Shown here: one piece after another, positions 24,742 through 35,021 of the stretch
Position numbering within the stretch: position 1 is the stretch's first letter
How the letters are laid out: every line of letters starts with the position of its first letter
DNA from: Phoenicibacter congonensis
Lineage (GTDB): Bacteria; Actinomycetota; Coriobacteriia; Coriobacteriales; Eggerthellaceae
Reading direction: 5' to 3'
DNA: 64,000 bases
NCBI RefSeq assembly: GCF_900169485.1
Contig: NZ_LT821227.1
Location: 868,001 to 932,000 of the forward strand
Position numbers and translations under genes: made by a program
Notes under the pieces: generated by a model
Told to the model about the DNA's origin: nothing
Database searches by the model: none
What the model saw: only the letters and a program-made list of their open reading frames with translations

Positions 24742-27459
24742 TTATCGCGCTACGTGCTTGCCCCGTTTGATGGCAGAAGCTCGATGCCAACTGGCTTTCA
24801 TAGCACTTGCAGCCAGTACGATTAGGCAAAAACAAATCCCCATCAGAATAGCCAAGTTGTCTCCTGTGGCACTCAAAAATCCACCATTCGAAGGATGATT
24901 TACTTTATCGTTAGCGTTCGTGCTGCCGTTGGTGCCATCTCCAGCGTCTGTACTGTTGTTAATGCCATCTCCAGTGTTCGTGCTGTCGTCGCCTTCATTG
25001 CGTGGAGTCGTGACTCCCAAACCTGCGCTTGCCTCCGAGGGGTCACACATCTCATTTCCCGCATATCGCGAGAAGATCGTGTATGCCGTATTTGGATCGA
25101 GCGACTCGAACACAGGGCTCATCTGCCAGGTCGCACCGGAAGGCAGGGTGGCAATCGTTCCATCGACGCTTTTCACCAGACAATACTCCACATTGGCAAG
25201 TCCAGCGGGTTGCTCGTTAAGCGTGATGCTCTCTGCAGTGACGGTCTTGACAGTGGGAGTCACTGGAGCTGAGGGCTTCGTGCCCTTCGCCACTTTGATA
25301 TTTGCCGTTGCTGTAGTGCTGAGAAGTTCGCGGTGCTCATCGACAGCCATTCCGTCGAATCGGGCTGTGATGGTGTTGTCACCGAGCTTCCATTCGCCTT
25401 TTCTCCACGCCTCCGTTGTAAGCTCAAGCTCCACCGTGTCACCTGACACGCTCGACGTTCCGAGCAGCTGACCGCTCTCTGGCTCGCCAAGCCAGAATTC
25501 GACAGTCGGCTCTGAGCTCTTCGTTTCGGCTTTGAACATGGAGACGAAAGGCGATGTGAGCTTTGATGCCAGCTTTGTGTTGGCTCCGTATTTGGCGGTA
25601 TCTATGGAAACGCCATCGCGCTCAGCGCCGAGAGACATCGTGGGCGCCATCGCAAGCACTCCATTCCCAGAGTAGTATCCCTGTCCGGATATGGATCCGT
25701 ACACTTCGATCCTGCCGTTGCAGACGATGTCGCCATTGTTAAGAAGTTCACCGTAGCAGATGAGGGTGCCATTGCAAATCACCTTGCCGCCGGTGTCAAC
25801 AGTCAGCGTCTTGTCCGCAGCTACCGTAAGCATCTTGCCGACAGGGATGGTCAGTGTCTTGCCATCGGGAACGGCGATATTGCCCGATGCATCTGCCATG
25901 GACTTCTCCACGGCATAGGGGTATTCGTCTTTGGTCGCTGCGTCAGTGCTCTCGACCACGGTGTAGCCTGAGGCAGGCGCGATGCCGTAGGCCGCTCCTC
26001 CCTCAACGCCATTGCCGAGCGTCGCGCCATTCGAGGTGAAGAAGCCGCCCTGGATCGCAACGTGGGCAGCATCGCCAGAGTATCCGGCCCCGTTTCCGAG
26101 ATAGGTAGACCCATCGCGGGAAGTAAGGCTCAAGCAAGGGCCAAAGACCCGGGATCCGATCCTGATACGAGCAGATTTGCAACCATAAGCAGCGCCAATG
26201 GCAGCCGAGCCTTCGCCAGATGAGACGTTTACAGTTCCTTCGCCGATGGCTATCTCGCTGTAGGGTGACGGGTCAGGGGCACCTTTTCCACCGCCGATAC
26301 CGGCAGCCTCTCTAGACATTGCCGTTACGGTGCCACCGTTGACCAAGATGTCGCCGCTGCACCCACCGCTGCCGCCGCCGATACCCGCTCCATTGTGGGA
26401 CATGCTTTTGACCACTGCATTTTCGCTTATGTAGATATTGCCTCCACTCTGACCGTTAGCTCCTCCGATGCCAGCACCGTTAGTGCTGGCGGCGCGGAGA
26501 CTTCCTGATCCATGAATGACGACAGATTGCATGCCATTTTCGAGACCTGCGCGATCGTCGCCCGATGAAAGCGAGTTGGTCGAGCCATCGGCCAGATTGA
26601 GCAAAAGGCCTCCTGAAGCTATACGGAGAGCAGCTTTATCAGTACGGGCGTCCGAAAGACCGTCAAGTTCGATGGCTGTGTTATTAAAGGTGATGTCTGC
26701 ATAGTTGTCTTCATTGTTGTTGCCTACATCGACTATGATCCCGGCGTTGGTGACATCTCCGTTCGTCGAGATGGTCAAAGGCGTGGTCATCTTGACCCTG
26801 AGTTCGCCCCAGTCGGCGCCCGCGTCATAGACCCAGTCGTAATCAGTGCCGAGTGTGCCACCCTCTATTACGAAGGGACATGCATGGCGCAGGACCAGAT
26901 GTAACGTACTGTCCTTTTGAATACTGTAATCCTGCAAGGTATTGTCGTCTTCGAGCTGCTTTCCTGCAAAAATCAATCTCTGCTGATCGATTGGTATTCC
27001 CTCTTTATCCCTGATCATTGCCTTTACGTCTTCTATTCGATCCGTTGGCTCAACCTCAAGAGTTATATGTTTTCCCGTTAGGGTCTTTACGAATATCTGC
27101 ATCGCTGACATCGGTTCGCCTTGTGGTCCAGCGAGCGCTTCACGAACTGCGTTGTACCGATCCATATGCAGTCCGTCGCGCTTATCTTCTGGGATAGCAC
27201 TAATGGCATCGGAGATCGCTTGCATGGCTTCATCCATTGCATGCGCATCTTCAGCAGATAGCGTTTCGGGGTCGGGCAACCCATCTATCAGCGCATTGAC
27301 CTTCACGACAGCATCGTTGGTTTCCAAATCCAAGGCTTCGGCTTGTATAGATATTGCGTCCGTTCCGTCCAATTGCGGCTCGATCGCAAAAGCCATCATG
27401 GGCATCGTGCCGAAGATCAGAGTTAGGCAAAGTAGTTTGTTGAGCATGCGTTTAGCCAT
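24742..27459 (-). CDS. Secreted wall-anchored protein with near-eukaryotic ubiquitin domain
   Basis: 905 aa. Signal peptide 1-25 ([17 protein letters not shown]). A helical region precedes a ubiquitin domain at residues 120-191 (DNA 26887-27102) that begins [11 protein letters not shown] and ends STLHLVLR. By my count it matches human ubiquitin at 60 of 72 positions. L8, I44 and V70 and Lys 6, 11, 27, 33, 48 and 63 are kept; Lys29 is Met. The final LRGG is absent, so it should not be conjugable. Then come Gly-rich beta-helix-like repeats (about 280-500, repeated NGAGIGG), Ig-like segments, and a C-terminal sorting signal variant (LSATGD, membrane helix, basic tail). It heads nothing downstream but lies in a cluster of three surface genes. 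GC is lower than in the conjugation genes. Confidence 0.9.
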   Translation of the reverse strand: MAKRMLNKLLCLTLIFGTMPMMAFAIEPQLDGTDAISIQAEALDLETNDAVVKVNALIDGLPDPETLSAEDAHAMDEAMQAISDAISAIPEDKRDGLHMDRYNAVREALAGPQGEPMSAMQIFVKTLTGKHITLEVEPTDRIEDVKAMIRDKEGIPIDQQRLIFAGKQLEDDNTLQDYSIQKDSTLHLVLRHACPFVIEGGTLGTDYDWVYDAGADWGELRVKMTTPLTISTNGDVTNAGIIVDVGNNNEDNYADITFNNTAIELDGLSDARTDKAALRIASGGLLLNLADGSTNSLSSGDDRAGLENGMQSVVIHGSGSLRAASTNGAGIGGANGQSGGNIYISENAVVKSMSHNGAGIGGGSGGCSGDILVNGGTVTAMSREAAGIGGGKGAPDPSPYSEIAIGEGTVNVSSGEGSAAIGAAYGCKSARIRIGSRVFGPCLSLTSRDGSTYLGNGAGYSGDAAHVAIQGGFFTSNGATLGNGVEGGAAYGIAPASGYTVVESTDAATKDEYPYAVEKSMADASGNIAVPDGKTLTIPVGKMLTVAADKTLTVDTGGKVICNGTLICYGELLNNGDIVCNGRIEVYGSISGQGYYSGNGVLAMAPTMSLGAERDGVSIDTAKYGANTKLASKLTSPFVSMFKAETKSSEPTVEFWLGEPESGQLLGTSSVSGDTVELELTTEAWRKGEWKLGDNTITARFDGMAVDEHRELLSTTATANIKVAKGTKPSAPVTPTVKTVTAESITLNEQPAGLANVEYCLVKSVDGTIATLPSGATWQMSPVFESLDPNTAYTIFSRYAGNEMCDPSEASAGLGVTTPRNEGDDSTNTGDGINNSTDAGDGTNGSTNANDKVNHPSNGGFLSATGDNLAILMGICFCLIVLAASAMKASWHRASAIKRGKHVAR

Positions 27460-27479
27460 GATGATGCGTCCTTTTCAGT

Positions 27480-29865
27480 TCACTTTCGAGCATGTTTGCC
27501 GCGATAGGGGCTCAGCTTGCTGCTCCAGGAAAGCACCAACACTGCAGCGGAGATGATCGATATCGCCGTAAGGAGCAGTATGCTGCGCTGCATGCCGTCG
27601 CCTGTGGACGGGAGGCCGCCCCTCGAATCCTGTTCGTTCTTTCCAGCCGAAGAGCCGGCGTTATCGGCTACATTCGATCCATTGTCAGTGCCAGCCTGAC
27701 CGCTCTCGTCCGATACGGTCGGACCATCAGGGTCGCCAGGGTTCTCGGAGCGCGCGGTCAGCGTTCGGTTGGACGCTTCCCAGTCGTAGGCACGGGAAAG
27801 CTGATTGAAGTCTGCTCGGCTGCAGTAGGTTGTCACCTTGTCGCCCTCTGATACAAGAAAACAGTTCTTGCTGTTCGTGCAACCGCTCGGGAAGTGCCAC
27901 CCATCCGGGATGGACGTTATGGCAGGACAGTCCGCAAAAGTCCCCTGCATGTTCTTCACGCCGTCCGGGATTGCTGGCAAAGCTTTGAGCAACGTGCAGC
28001 CCGAAGAAGCGTAGGCTGCATTCACTACGCTATCTGGAATTTTCGGTGCCTCAACAAGAGAGATGCAGCCATAGAAAGTGCCGTCCATATCTTCCACGCT
28101 GCTTGCCTCTGACATATCGGGAGGAGCAACAAGGGCAGTGCAGCCCTGGAAAGTGCTGTTCAGATTTGTTGCTTTTCCTGGAATTTTTGGCGCCGCTGCA
28201 AGAGATGCGCAGTTGAAAAACGTGCCGAACAGGTTAGTTGCGCTGTCTGGCAGCGCAGGAACGCTCCTCAAAGAGATGCACTCATAGAAGGTGCCGGTCA
28301 TGTTCGTAACACTGCTTGGAATCGATGGCACACTTTCAAGCAGTGCGCAGCCATGGAAAGCTCGCGTCATTTCTTTCACGTTGATTGCATTCGACAAGTC
28401 GGGTGCGACCTTCAACGAAGTGCACCCCATGAAAGCACGGGTCATATCTTGGACGTTGCTCGCATTCGACATATCAGGCGCGGTCTTTAGCAAGGTGCAA
28501 TTTTCGAAGGTGCCAGCCATATCCGTAACACTAGTTGGTATGACAGGCGCTCTCTCAAGCGACGTGCAGTCTTGGAAAGTTCGCCTCATGTTCGTCACAT
28601 TGCGCGTATTCGACAGGTCTGGTGCGGAAACAAGGGACGTGCAACCGTCGAACGCCATGCTCAAGTCGGTCACAGCATCTTGGATCGCTGGTGCGCTTGT
28701 AAGCGAGGTGCACCCGTAGAAGGCACCGCTCATGTCCGTAACGCTGATCGCATTCGTCATGTCGGGCGCCGCCGCAAGAGCAGTGCAACCGGAGAAACAT
28801 CGAGACAGATTCGTCACGCTGTTCGGAATCGCAGGCGCAGTCGTAAGAGAAGCGCAGCCCGTGAAGGTGCCACTCATATCTTTCACGCTATTCGGGATTT
28901 CGGGTGCAGCCGTAAGAGAGGCGCACCGAGCAAAGGTGCCGCTCATGTCGGTCACGCCACTAGGGATTGTTGGAGCCGAGACAAGACCGGTGCAACCATA
29001 GAACCAATCTCGCATGGATGAGGGTGTTACGCCGCTTTCGATCGTAACTGATCTGATCTTCTCTGCCTGAGAACTCCAAGGAGCATCAGGAGTCGAAAAC
29101 GCCACGTCGCCACTTCCGCTTATATGCAGAGATCCGTCGCTGTATAGCGTAGCGATCACATTAGCAGTATTAAGGGCGCCGATCTCCCATTTTCCGACGA
29201 TGCTGACCGAAGGCCCAGGCGTGGGTGTCGGCGAAGGGTCGGGGTCGGGCTCGGGGGTCGTCTCGGTCGCCATCGTCGCGTAGGTCATCCTTTGGCCATC
29301 TTCCGTCTTTTCCAGCCATACCTTGCAATTCTCAAAGCTGTCGATTCCCATACCGCTGGCGGAAACGGAGCCCATGTCGCTGACTGCCTGCGCCCATGCA
29401 CCGTCGCTGTTCTGCGCAACCAGGTAGGCGCCTGATGGAACATTCGAATAATCAACCTTTGAATAGTCTGAAGCTATCGATGCGGACCCAAGATCGACCC
29501 CTTTATACCTCAAAGTAAAAGCACCGTCACCCGTCACGTTTTCAATCGCCAAAGCACCGTTGGACAATGCCGACGGCGCAGCAGAGGCAAAAGCGACAGA
29601 TGACAGATCCAGCTCGAAGGCGGGCTTCATCGCGATATTATAAACAACGTTCTCGGAAATCACGTATCTGCCTGAGGCCGCTGCCAGAGCATAGATGTTA
29701 TAATTTGCAAAAGGTGTACGAAGCCAGAAATAGCCGCTGTTTCCCCAATACGTATTATCTATGCGAAGACCATTGTTCAATGAGTCCGCACTGTTCGCGC
29801 CGACGGTGATATATCCGTCGGCACCATGATCATAATCCCCATAAGCCGGATACAGTTTTCCTATC
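27480..29865 (-). pseudogene. 3' fragment of LRR/BspA-like wall-anchored protein
   Basis: About 795 codons of a surface protein. It starts inside a domain with YPAYGDYDHG and YFWLRTPF, then a Pro-rich linker (PDPDPSPTPTPGP). About 16 tandem repeats of roughly 23-25 residues follow (NSVTDMSGTFTGCASLTTAP type, BspA/DUF285-like LRRs), and then LPSTG at residue 764 of the open frame with membrane helix and basic tail. There is no signal peptide or start: the 5' part lies on the other side of the IS110-family element (31484-32026). The repeats would form a ligand-binding solenoid on the cell wall in the intact protein. Called a pseudogene because the two halves are about 1.6 kb apart. Confidence 0.85.
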
Positions 29866-29890
29866 AACCTATAATTTGATTGCGTTTTAG

Positions 29891-29949
29891 ACCTCTTCCG
29901 CAACGGCTAAGTATCTGGTGCGAAAACGGCTCCGCGTTGCGGAAGAGGT
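29891..29949. repeat. Inverted repeat spanning the left IS boundary
   Basis: ACCTCTTCCGCAACG (29891-29905) and its exact complement at 29935-29949. The left arm contains the 12-bp sequence TTCCGCAACGGC that also flanks the IS on the right (31412-31423). The right arm lies inside the IS, in the non-coding tail after the transposase. Confidence 0.7.
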
Positions 29950-31423
29950 AGGCCTTTTTGGGCGCAGAAGGCCGGCCCCTGCTATAATGCGGGAGCGGCA
30001 GGCGGAGCGGGGCGCTCTGCTTGGCTACGCCGCCGCAGTCGGCGGCTCGTACAAGGTGCCGTTCTTCAGCATCGCGTAGACGACCTCTACGCGTCTGCGC
30101 GCCAGGGCAAGGCATGCTTGGCTGCGGGTCTTGCCCTCGGCGATTTTCTTCATGCAGTAGGCTTCCTCCATGGATCCTTCTTGGAACGCTGCGAGGGTTG
30201 CGGACTGGACGAGGGCGTTCTTCAGGCGGCGGTTGCCGCCCTTGCGCTTTCTCTTCCCCTTGATAGTGCACGAGTCCTTCTTCACGGGCGCGACGCCTGC
30301 GTACGAGGCCAGATGGTGGGCGTTCGCGAAGCGGCCGATGTCGCCGATTTCGGCGGCGATCGTCGCGCCGTACACGCGGCCGATGCCGGGGATGCTCTCC
30401 AAGAGCTCAACCTCGGCCACCTGCTTGGAGAGGCGCTCCAGCTCGGCGCTGAGCTCCTTCTCCTCGGCTTCGAGCTCGATGACGCGTCTCGCGATTTTCT
30501 TGGCCTGCCCCTCGATGACGGCGGTGGCGGGCAGCGTCACGGTCTGCTCGGACAGCGCCTCGAACACCGTCTCGGCGAGCTTCGGGCCGCGCGTTTTGCG
30601 GTACTTGAGGCCGCCGGCCCACTTGGCCACGCGCGCCTTGCCGGCGCGCCTCAGGCCCTGGGGTCCGCCGTAGCGCTCCACCAGGCGTATCTCGAGGTCG
30701 TTGTGCAGTTTTGCTTTGCTGAGCACCTTGTCGAGCGCGGGGCAGGCCCGGTGCAGCAGGTCGTGCAGGCGGTTGTAGCAACGGGTCCGCTCGCGCACGA
30801 CGTCGTCGCGGCACGAGGAGATGACCTTGATCTGCGCCATGATCTCGGAGCGCTCGCCCACAGGTTCGATGAGGCGCGGCGCGCTGCGGGAGACGTCGGC
30901 AATGATGAACGCGTCTCGCGCGTCGGTCTTGTCCTCCCCGTAGGCTTCCGCCACCTGCTTGAACTTGCGAGGCGGGAGGTGCGCGACCTCGAGTCCCATG
31001 TCCTTGGCCACGGCCACGGCCAGGCTCCCGAACGCCCCGCATTGATCGACGGTCACGAGCATGCGCTCCCCGAGCGAGCTCGCCTTCGCGAGCGCCTCGC
31101 GGATCATCGCCTCGTCCTGCGCGACTGGGCCTCTCGCGAGGGGGTCGTCGCCGTCGCGGTCGAGCGCGACCATGTAGTGCCCCGTCTTGCCGACGTCGAT
31201 GCCGCAGAACACGTCGTACGCCGCGACTTCAGATCTCTTCACGCTTCTCCGATCTCTCGATGGGGCTGGCGCAGTCGTTGGGCGCACCGCCTTCGGCAGA
31301 ATTCTACGAGCGTAGGGCAGCAACCTTATGAGCGATAAGCGGGCGCCACGGAATCCGGTGGCATGATAGGAAAAGTCCTTGGAAGACAATTGCCGAGAGC
31401 CGGTGTCCAGATTCCGCAACGGC
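29896..31423 (-). mobile_element. IS110-family insertion sequence
   Basis: About 1.52-kb element with one transposase gene and no terminal inverted repeats. Direct copies of TTCCGCAACGGC at 29896-29907 and 31412-31423 probably mark the borders, with one copy belonging to the target. Non-coding ends are 128 bp (after the transposase) and about 170 bp (before it). IS110 elements encode a guide (bridge/seek) RNA in such an end. The element splits the LRR surface-protein gene. About 90 bp of extra sequence (29866-29895 and 31424-31483) lies between the IS and the gene halves. Confidence 0.75.
30025..31242 (-). CDS. IS110-family transposase (DEDD recombinase)
   Basis: 405-aa RNA-guided recombinase when started at the GTG at 31242, with GGAGAAGC upstream. 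Longer upstream frame is not family-like. The N-terminal RuvC-like DEDD domain shows GIDVGKTGHYMVALD, VTVDQCG and DKTDARDAFIIAD. A coiled-coil precedes the C-terminal Transposase_20 domain with SIPGIGRVYGATIAAEIGD, SYAGVAPVKKDS (candidate catalytic Ser) and KGGNRRLKNAL. The domains look intact, so the element may be active. It moves its own IS using a guide RNA from an IS end. Confidence 0.92.
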   Translation of the reverse strand: MKRSEVAAYDVFCGIDVGKTGHYMVALDRDGDDPLARGPVAQDEAMIREALAKASSLGERMLVTVDQCGAFGSLAVAVAKDMGLEVAHLPPRKFKQVAEAYGEDKTDARDAFIIADVSRSAPRLIEPVGERSEIMAQIKVISSCRDDVVRERTRCYNRLHDLLHRACPALDKVLSKAKLHNDLEIRLVERYGGPQGLRRAGKARVAKWAGGLKYRKTRGPKLAETVFEALSEQTVTLPATAVIEGQAKKIARRVIELEAEEKELSAELERLSKQVAEVELLESIPGIGRVYGATIAAEIGDIGRFANAHHLASYAGVAPVKKDSCTIKGKRKRKGGNRRLKNALVQSATLAAFQEGSMEEAYCMKKIAEGKTRSQACLALARRRVEVVYAMLKNGTLYEPPTAAA

Positions 31424-31483
31424 CAGCAGGAAGGCCATGCATCGGCTCTTCCTGAAAGTCATTATAGAGAAATCAACTTGTAG

Positions 31484-32026
31484 AATTGTGGAATAAACAC
31501 TGTTGTTCTTAGTGTCGTTCGTATATATCGTCGAGGTTTTCATCAAGGCTTGCTCTGCACCTGTAAAAAACGAACTTTCCGCATCTCGCAAAGCTTCTCT
31601 TAGCTTGCTTGCGCCGTAATGATTCGGAAACACCTCTGTTGGAGTTTCGCCTTGATACACACAACCCCACTCAGCGTTATAGGGCATAGCGTTCATGCTT
31701 TGCTGAAACACTTGTGTTTGCCCAAGCTGACTCGCCGCGAACAAGGTCAGGCTTCCAATGCTTTGGCTGCCTGCGATCCACCATGCTTGTGCATCACTAG
31801 GACCGTTTTGCCCAAAGTACACCTTTGCTGCCTTTGCTGTTCCATCAGCGTCGTTCGTGTTGAACTGCATCAAATCGCCCTTATCAGCGAACTGCGCAGT
31901 GTCGGGCGATTCCGCCGCATGAGCAGTCGTCGGCCCTATTGGTGTCAAGGTGACAATCAGCGTCATCGCGATCAGCAGCGATAAGAGCGTCTGTCCTACT
32001 GACTGGTTGCCCATGATCTTCTTCAA
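31484..32026 (-). pseudogene. 5' fragment of the IS-split LRR surface protein
   Basis: First 180 codons of a secreted protein with an AxA-type signal peptide (SLLIAMTLIVTLTPIGPTTAHA, about 14-38). The following mature part (WWIAGSQSIGSLTLFAASQLG, YNAEWGCVYQGE) matches the start of the domain continued as YPAYGDYDHG in the fragment at 27480-29865. Its frame runs on into IS-adjacent DNA and ends in unrelated residues. A truncated secreted peptide could still be made. The next upstream gene, the papain-fold protease, ends 15 bp away, suggesting one surface-protein operon. Confidence 0.8.
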
Positions 32027-32041
32027 GCTCGATTTCCTTTC

Positions 32042-34960
32042 CTATCGACTCATTCGACGCCTTGACGCAAGCGCCAGCGCGGCCAGAGCAGCAAGCAACG
32101 CCAATGCAGCGATTGCAAGCGCCATGCCGTCCCCTGTTGCTGCCAAACCCGAACCGCCAGCAGGAGAACCAAAATACGGATCGGTCGAAACCTGATCTTT
32201 CGATCCTCCCGCATTAGCTAGGTCATTCGGCTCCTCGACAAGCTGGCTCGCAGGGATGGTCAAAGCTTTCACGCACACGTTCGTAACGTAACGATCGCGT
32301 CCTGAGATCCTTTCATTAGATCCCTCCGAGTCCCCCTCCAGTCCATCTCCAGAGGCACCTATGGTCGGAGAATCCTCGGGAGCAGTTGTAACATTGCTCG
32401 CGATATCCTGACCATAGCCCTTGGGATCGATCCAATTCTTCCCATCCGCTGAAACGAAGCTTGCCTCTTCATTGCCGTTCGCATCCTTGCCCATATGCAC
32501 CGGCACCGCATCAGGCATCTCAGGGTCGGGCGTATAAGCTTCGACTGCGATTGGGAAATCATAGGTGGGCGTTTCCATACGAACGACCACTGAGAAGACA
32601 TCACCCTTGGATAGCCTCACTGGTGCGCTGAGTGTGGCGGTGTGATACCCCGGACGCGCCACCACGCCTTCTTGCGTAGACGCCAGCTCCCCCGACGTTG
32701 GATTCTGCTCATCAGTAAGTCTCTTATATACTTCGATGCGATAGTTCGTGTTGATTCCCGTAGCGCACATCGTCACGCGATCAAGTGCTTCATCGTCGCG
32801 TTCGCTCGTGAAGACGTTTGCCGCATAGCCGACATTCGAGTCTCCCGTTCGAAGAGAATTGCACCAACCTAGGGTATCATTTTGATAGATTGCCTCATTT
32901 TCGCGGCCGAGGTCTCCTTTGAATACGCCGATGAAACCAAGCGAAGCGTCCTCATAAGAAATCCAGAAGTACCCTTCGTCTCCTTGTTCAGTGCCCCAGG
33001 AATTCTTGATGAGCCATGCGCCGTCGGAGTGCGGACGCATCGTCTCATTGAAATTGAAGCGCGAATAGGTGTCATCCCAACCAACCAGTGCAGTCGCATG
33101 GTCGGCAACTGCCTGACCCGCCGTAGGACTCAGATAGTATGCCGAGGTCTCGAAGTTGAAATTCCCCATATCCTGCCGACTTGCGAACTCGATGACAACG
33201 ACCCCGTCATTCTTAACAGCATCCTTGATCGCCTGCCTGGAAACTCCGTCTTCGGTCTGCTCCCAATAGGGGTTGTCGTAACCTGCATCGAAGAGGATGG
33301 AATCAGTGAAGCGCACATCCGAAACGTAACGGTGAGATTCATCCATGGCCACAGGGCCGTCATTCGTTCCCTCCTTGACCAGAGCAGCCCCTTTCCCTGC
33401 GGCCAAGCTTGCTGAAAGACGTTTCGAATCGACACCGCCACCATACGGATCAAACTCATCAAAATACTCCGTGTGATTGAACTCGCGCTCCTCCTTTCCC
33501 GTTTGCTCGAAATAGAGCATCTGGTAGGGAGATAGCTCAAGGGACTGACCCGTTTTCCTTAGCACAGAAGATTCAATGGAAGCCATTGTCGCAAACGAGA
33601 AGCAGGTATCCGTTTGCCCTTGGTTGCGAACAGGAGTCAGCAACCCTTCGTCGCGCAAGTTGTATGCCGACTCGTCACGCGATACATCGCTCGGAACATC
33701 AGCAGAGGCAACGCCGGTTGACCTGAATACGCGGCCATCTGGCTCGGCGAACGATGCGGCAAGAGCGTATAAGCGCCCATCGTAGGCTGCTACCGCAGGC
33801 TCGAACACCTTATCGTCCGACAATCTAGACCAGTACGGCTCGAACGTACCCGACTCTTCTGAGAAGATGTAGGTGTCTGCCTGCCCATCAGCAGAGAGCG
33901 GGCCGACCATGGCTATACTGTCGACGTAACCTTCCACCGCATCTGACCATGCCCTTATCGGAGCAAAGGCACGCCTAGCATTCGTGTTGGGGGCAAATTC
34001 AGGGAAGGCGTTTTCTAGCAAGGTACCAGTGTTTCCGCGCACGACCTCCATCGTTCCATTGGATTCGTCGTATGCGTATAAACTATCACCGCTTGCTACA
34101 ACCTGCGGATTGACGCGCTCGACAGCGAGGGTCGCGATTTGCCCCGTCGAGCCATTGCTCAGATCATAGGAAGAGACGCGGCTAGCGTCGCCCTCGTCTC
34201 CACCCACAAGTGCCAAGGTTCCCGCATGGTTTATGATGGTTGATCCCTTTTGGACGCCCGCGCTCGAAATGCTGCTCCATTGTCTAACCGACGGGTCGAA
34301 GGCGTACATCTTCACCTGAGCCTTACTGGAATCACTCCAAATTCGCGCAACTCCGCCGTCCAGTTGCTCCATGGACGTCCCCTTCACGATCAGAAGGCCG
34401 TCCCAGAGAGCCGCCGAGGCATCGGCCAGAGGTTCTGGAAGAGCAGCGCTCTTCTCCCAACTGTCAGCTTGCGTGTCGTAGCGCCACATAGCCCGAACGA
34501 AAGGTGAATCCTCAACTGGCTCGGTATTGGGCAGAGCGTAGAGGTATCCTTGCAAAGGCTGTAGGATTCCACCCGCTTCGCAGTCTGCAAAATCGTCATA
34601 TTCGTAAGCGTCTCCCTCTGCCTGAGGAAGCGCATGCATTTTTTCATACACGGAATAACTGGGGCTCACGAAAAAAGTGCGGCGCGCCGCCTTACCAGCC
34701 GAGGTAGAAACTGTTGCTTCGACCGTGCCCGAAAGCCATTCTTCGTCAGAAATCCTGAAAGCGATCTCGTTATCGGTCCATGAGCTTATTGCTGTGGAAT
34801 ATGCCGTGTGGTCATCACCCAGGCCTGCTTGGATCATAGCCACCTGCCCTTGCGAAGACCCGAATCGAGCACCCGTGATGGTTACAGTCTTGCCGCTCTC
34901 GTCGACTTCGAGCGAATCGAGCCTGGGGCCAATGCTCATGTACGGTAAGGAAGCAAGCAA
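32042..34960 (-). CDS. Papain-fold (C1) surface protease, 5' end probably replaced
   Basis: Up to 972 aa from a TTG; an ATG at 34939 is the first methionine of recognisable protein. An IPT/TIG-like Ig domain (about 11-98) precedes kelch-like beta-propeller repeats (about 100-410), then a C1A peptidase (about 430-690) with catalytic Cys453 in NQGQTDTCFSFA, His621 in DHATALVGWDD and Asn653 in LIKNSWGTEQGDEGY. A C-terminal stalk ends in the sorting signal LAATGDG, a membrane helix and RRRMSR. No signal peptide is in frame; a hydrophobic leader-like stretch occurs in another frame just upstream, where the tet(W) segment begins. The catalytic triad is complete, but secretion is doubtful. Confidence 0.8.
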   Translation of the reverse strand: MLASLPYMSIGPRLDSLEVDESGKTVTITGARFGSSQGQVAMIQAGLGDDHTAYSTAISSWTDNEIAFRISDEEWLSGTVEATVSTSAGKAARRTFFVSPSYSVYEKMHALPQAEGDAYEYDDFADCEAGGILQPLQGYLYALPNTEPVEDSPFVRAMWRYDTQADSWEKSAALPEPLADASAALWDGLLIVKGTSMEQLDGGVARIWSDSSKAQVKMYAFDPSVRQWSSISSAGVQKGSTIINHAGTLALVGGDEGDASRVSSYDLSNGSTGQIATLAVERVNPQVVASGDSLYAYDESNGTMEVVRGNTGTLLENAFPEFAPNTNARRAFAPIRAWSDAVEGYVDSIAMVGPLSADGQADTYIFSEESGTFEPYWSRLSDDKVFEPAVAAYDGRLYALAASFAEPDGRVFRSTGVASADVPSDVSRDESAYNLRDEGLLTPVRNQGQTDTCFSFATMASIESSVLRKTGQSLELSPYQMLYFEQTGKEEREFNHTEYFDEFDPYGGGVDSKRLSASLAAGKGAALVKEGTNDGPVAMDESHRYVSDVRFTDSILFDAGYDNPYWEQTEDGVSRQAIKDAVKNDGVVVIEFASRQDMGNFNFETSAYYLSPTAGQAVADHATALVGWDDTYSRFNFNETMRPHSDGAWLIKNSWGTEQGDEGYFWISYEDASLGFIGVFKGDLGRENEAIYQNDTLGWCNSLRTGDSNVGYAANVFTSERDDEALDRVTMCATGINTNYRIEVYKRLTDEQNPTSGELASTQEGVVARPGYHTATLSAPVRLSKGDVFSVVVRMETPTYDFPIAVEAYTPDPEMPDAVPVHMGKDANGNEEASFVSADGKNWIDPKGYGQDIASNVTTAPEDSPTIGASGDGLEGDSEGSNERISGRDRYVTNVCVKALTIPASQLVEEPNDLANAGGSKDQVSTDPYFGSPAGGSGLAATGDGMALAIAALALLAALAALALASRRRMSR

Positions 34961-35021
34961 CCGAAAACAAGAGATAGACCGCCAGCACTACACTATTCCG
35001 AACCAAAGACCAAAAGATAAG

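Noticed and set aside
27900-29000. Periodic DNA pattern resembling a repeat array or CRISPR
   Set aside because: The periodicity is explained by the LRR codons of the broken surface protein; repeats are imperfect with no spacers. No CRISPR array was seen in the window.
30118-31338. 406-codon plus-strand frame opposite the IS110 transposase
   Set aside because: Antisense shadow; low-complexity Ala/Gly/Arg/Leu composition.
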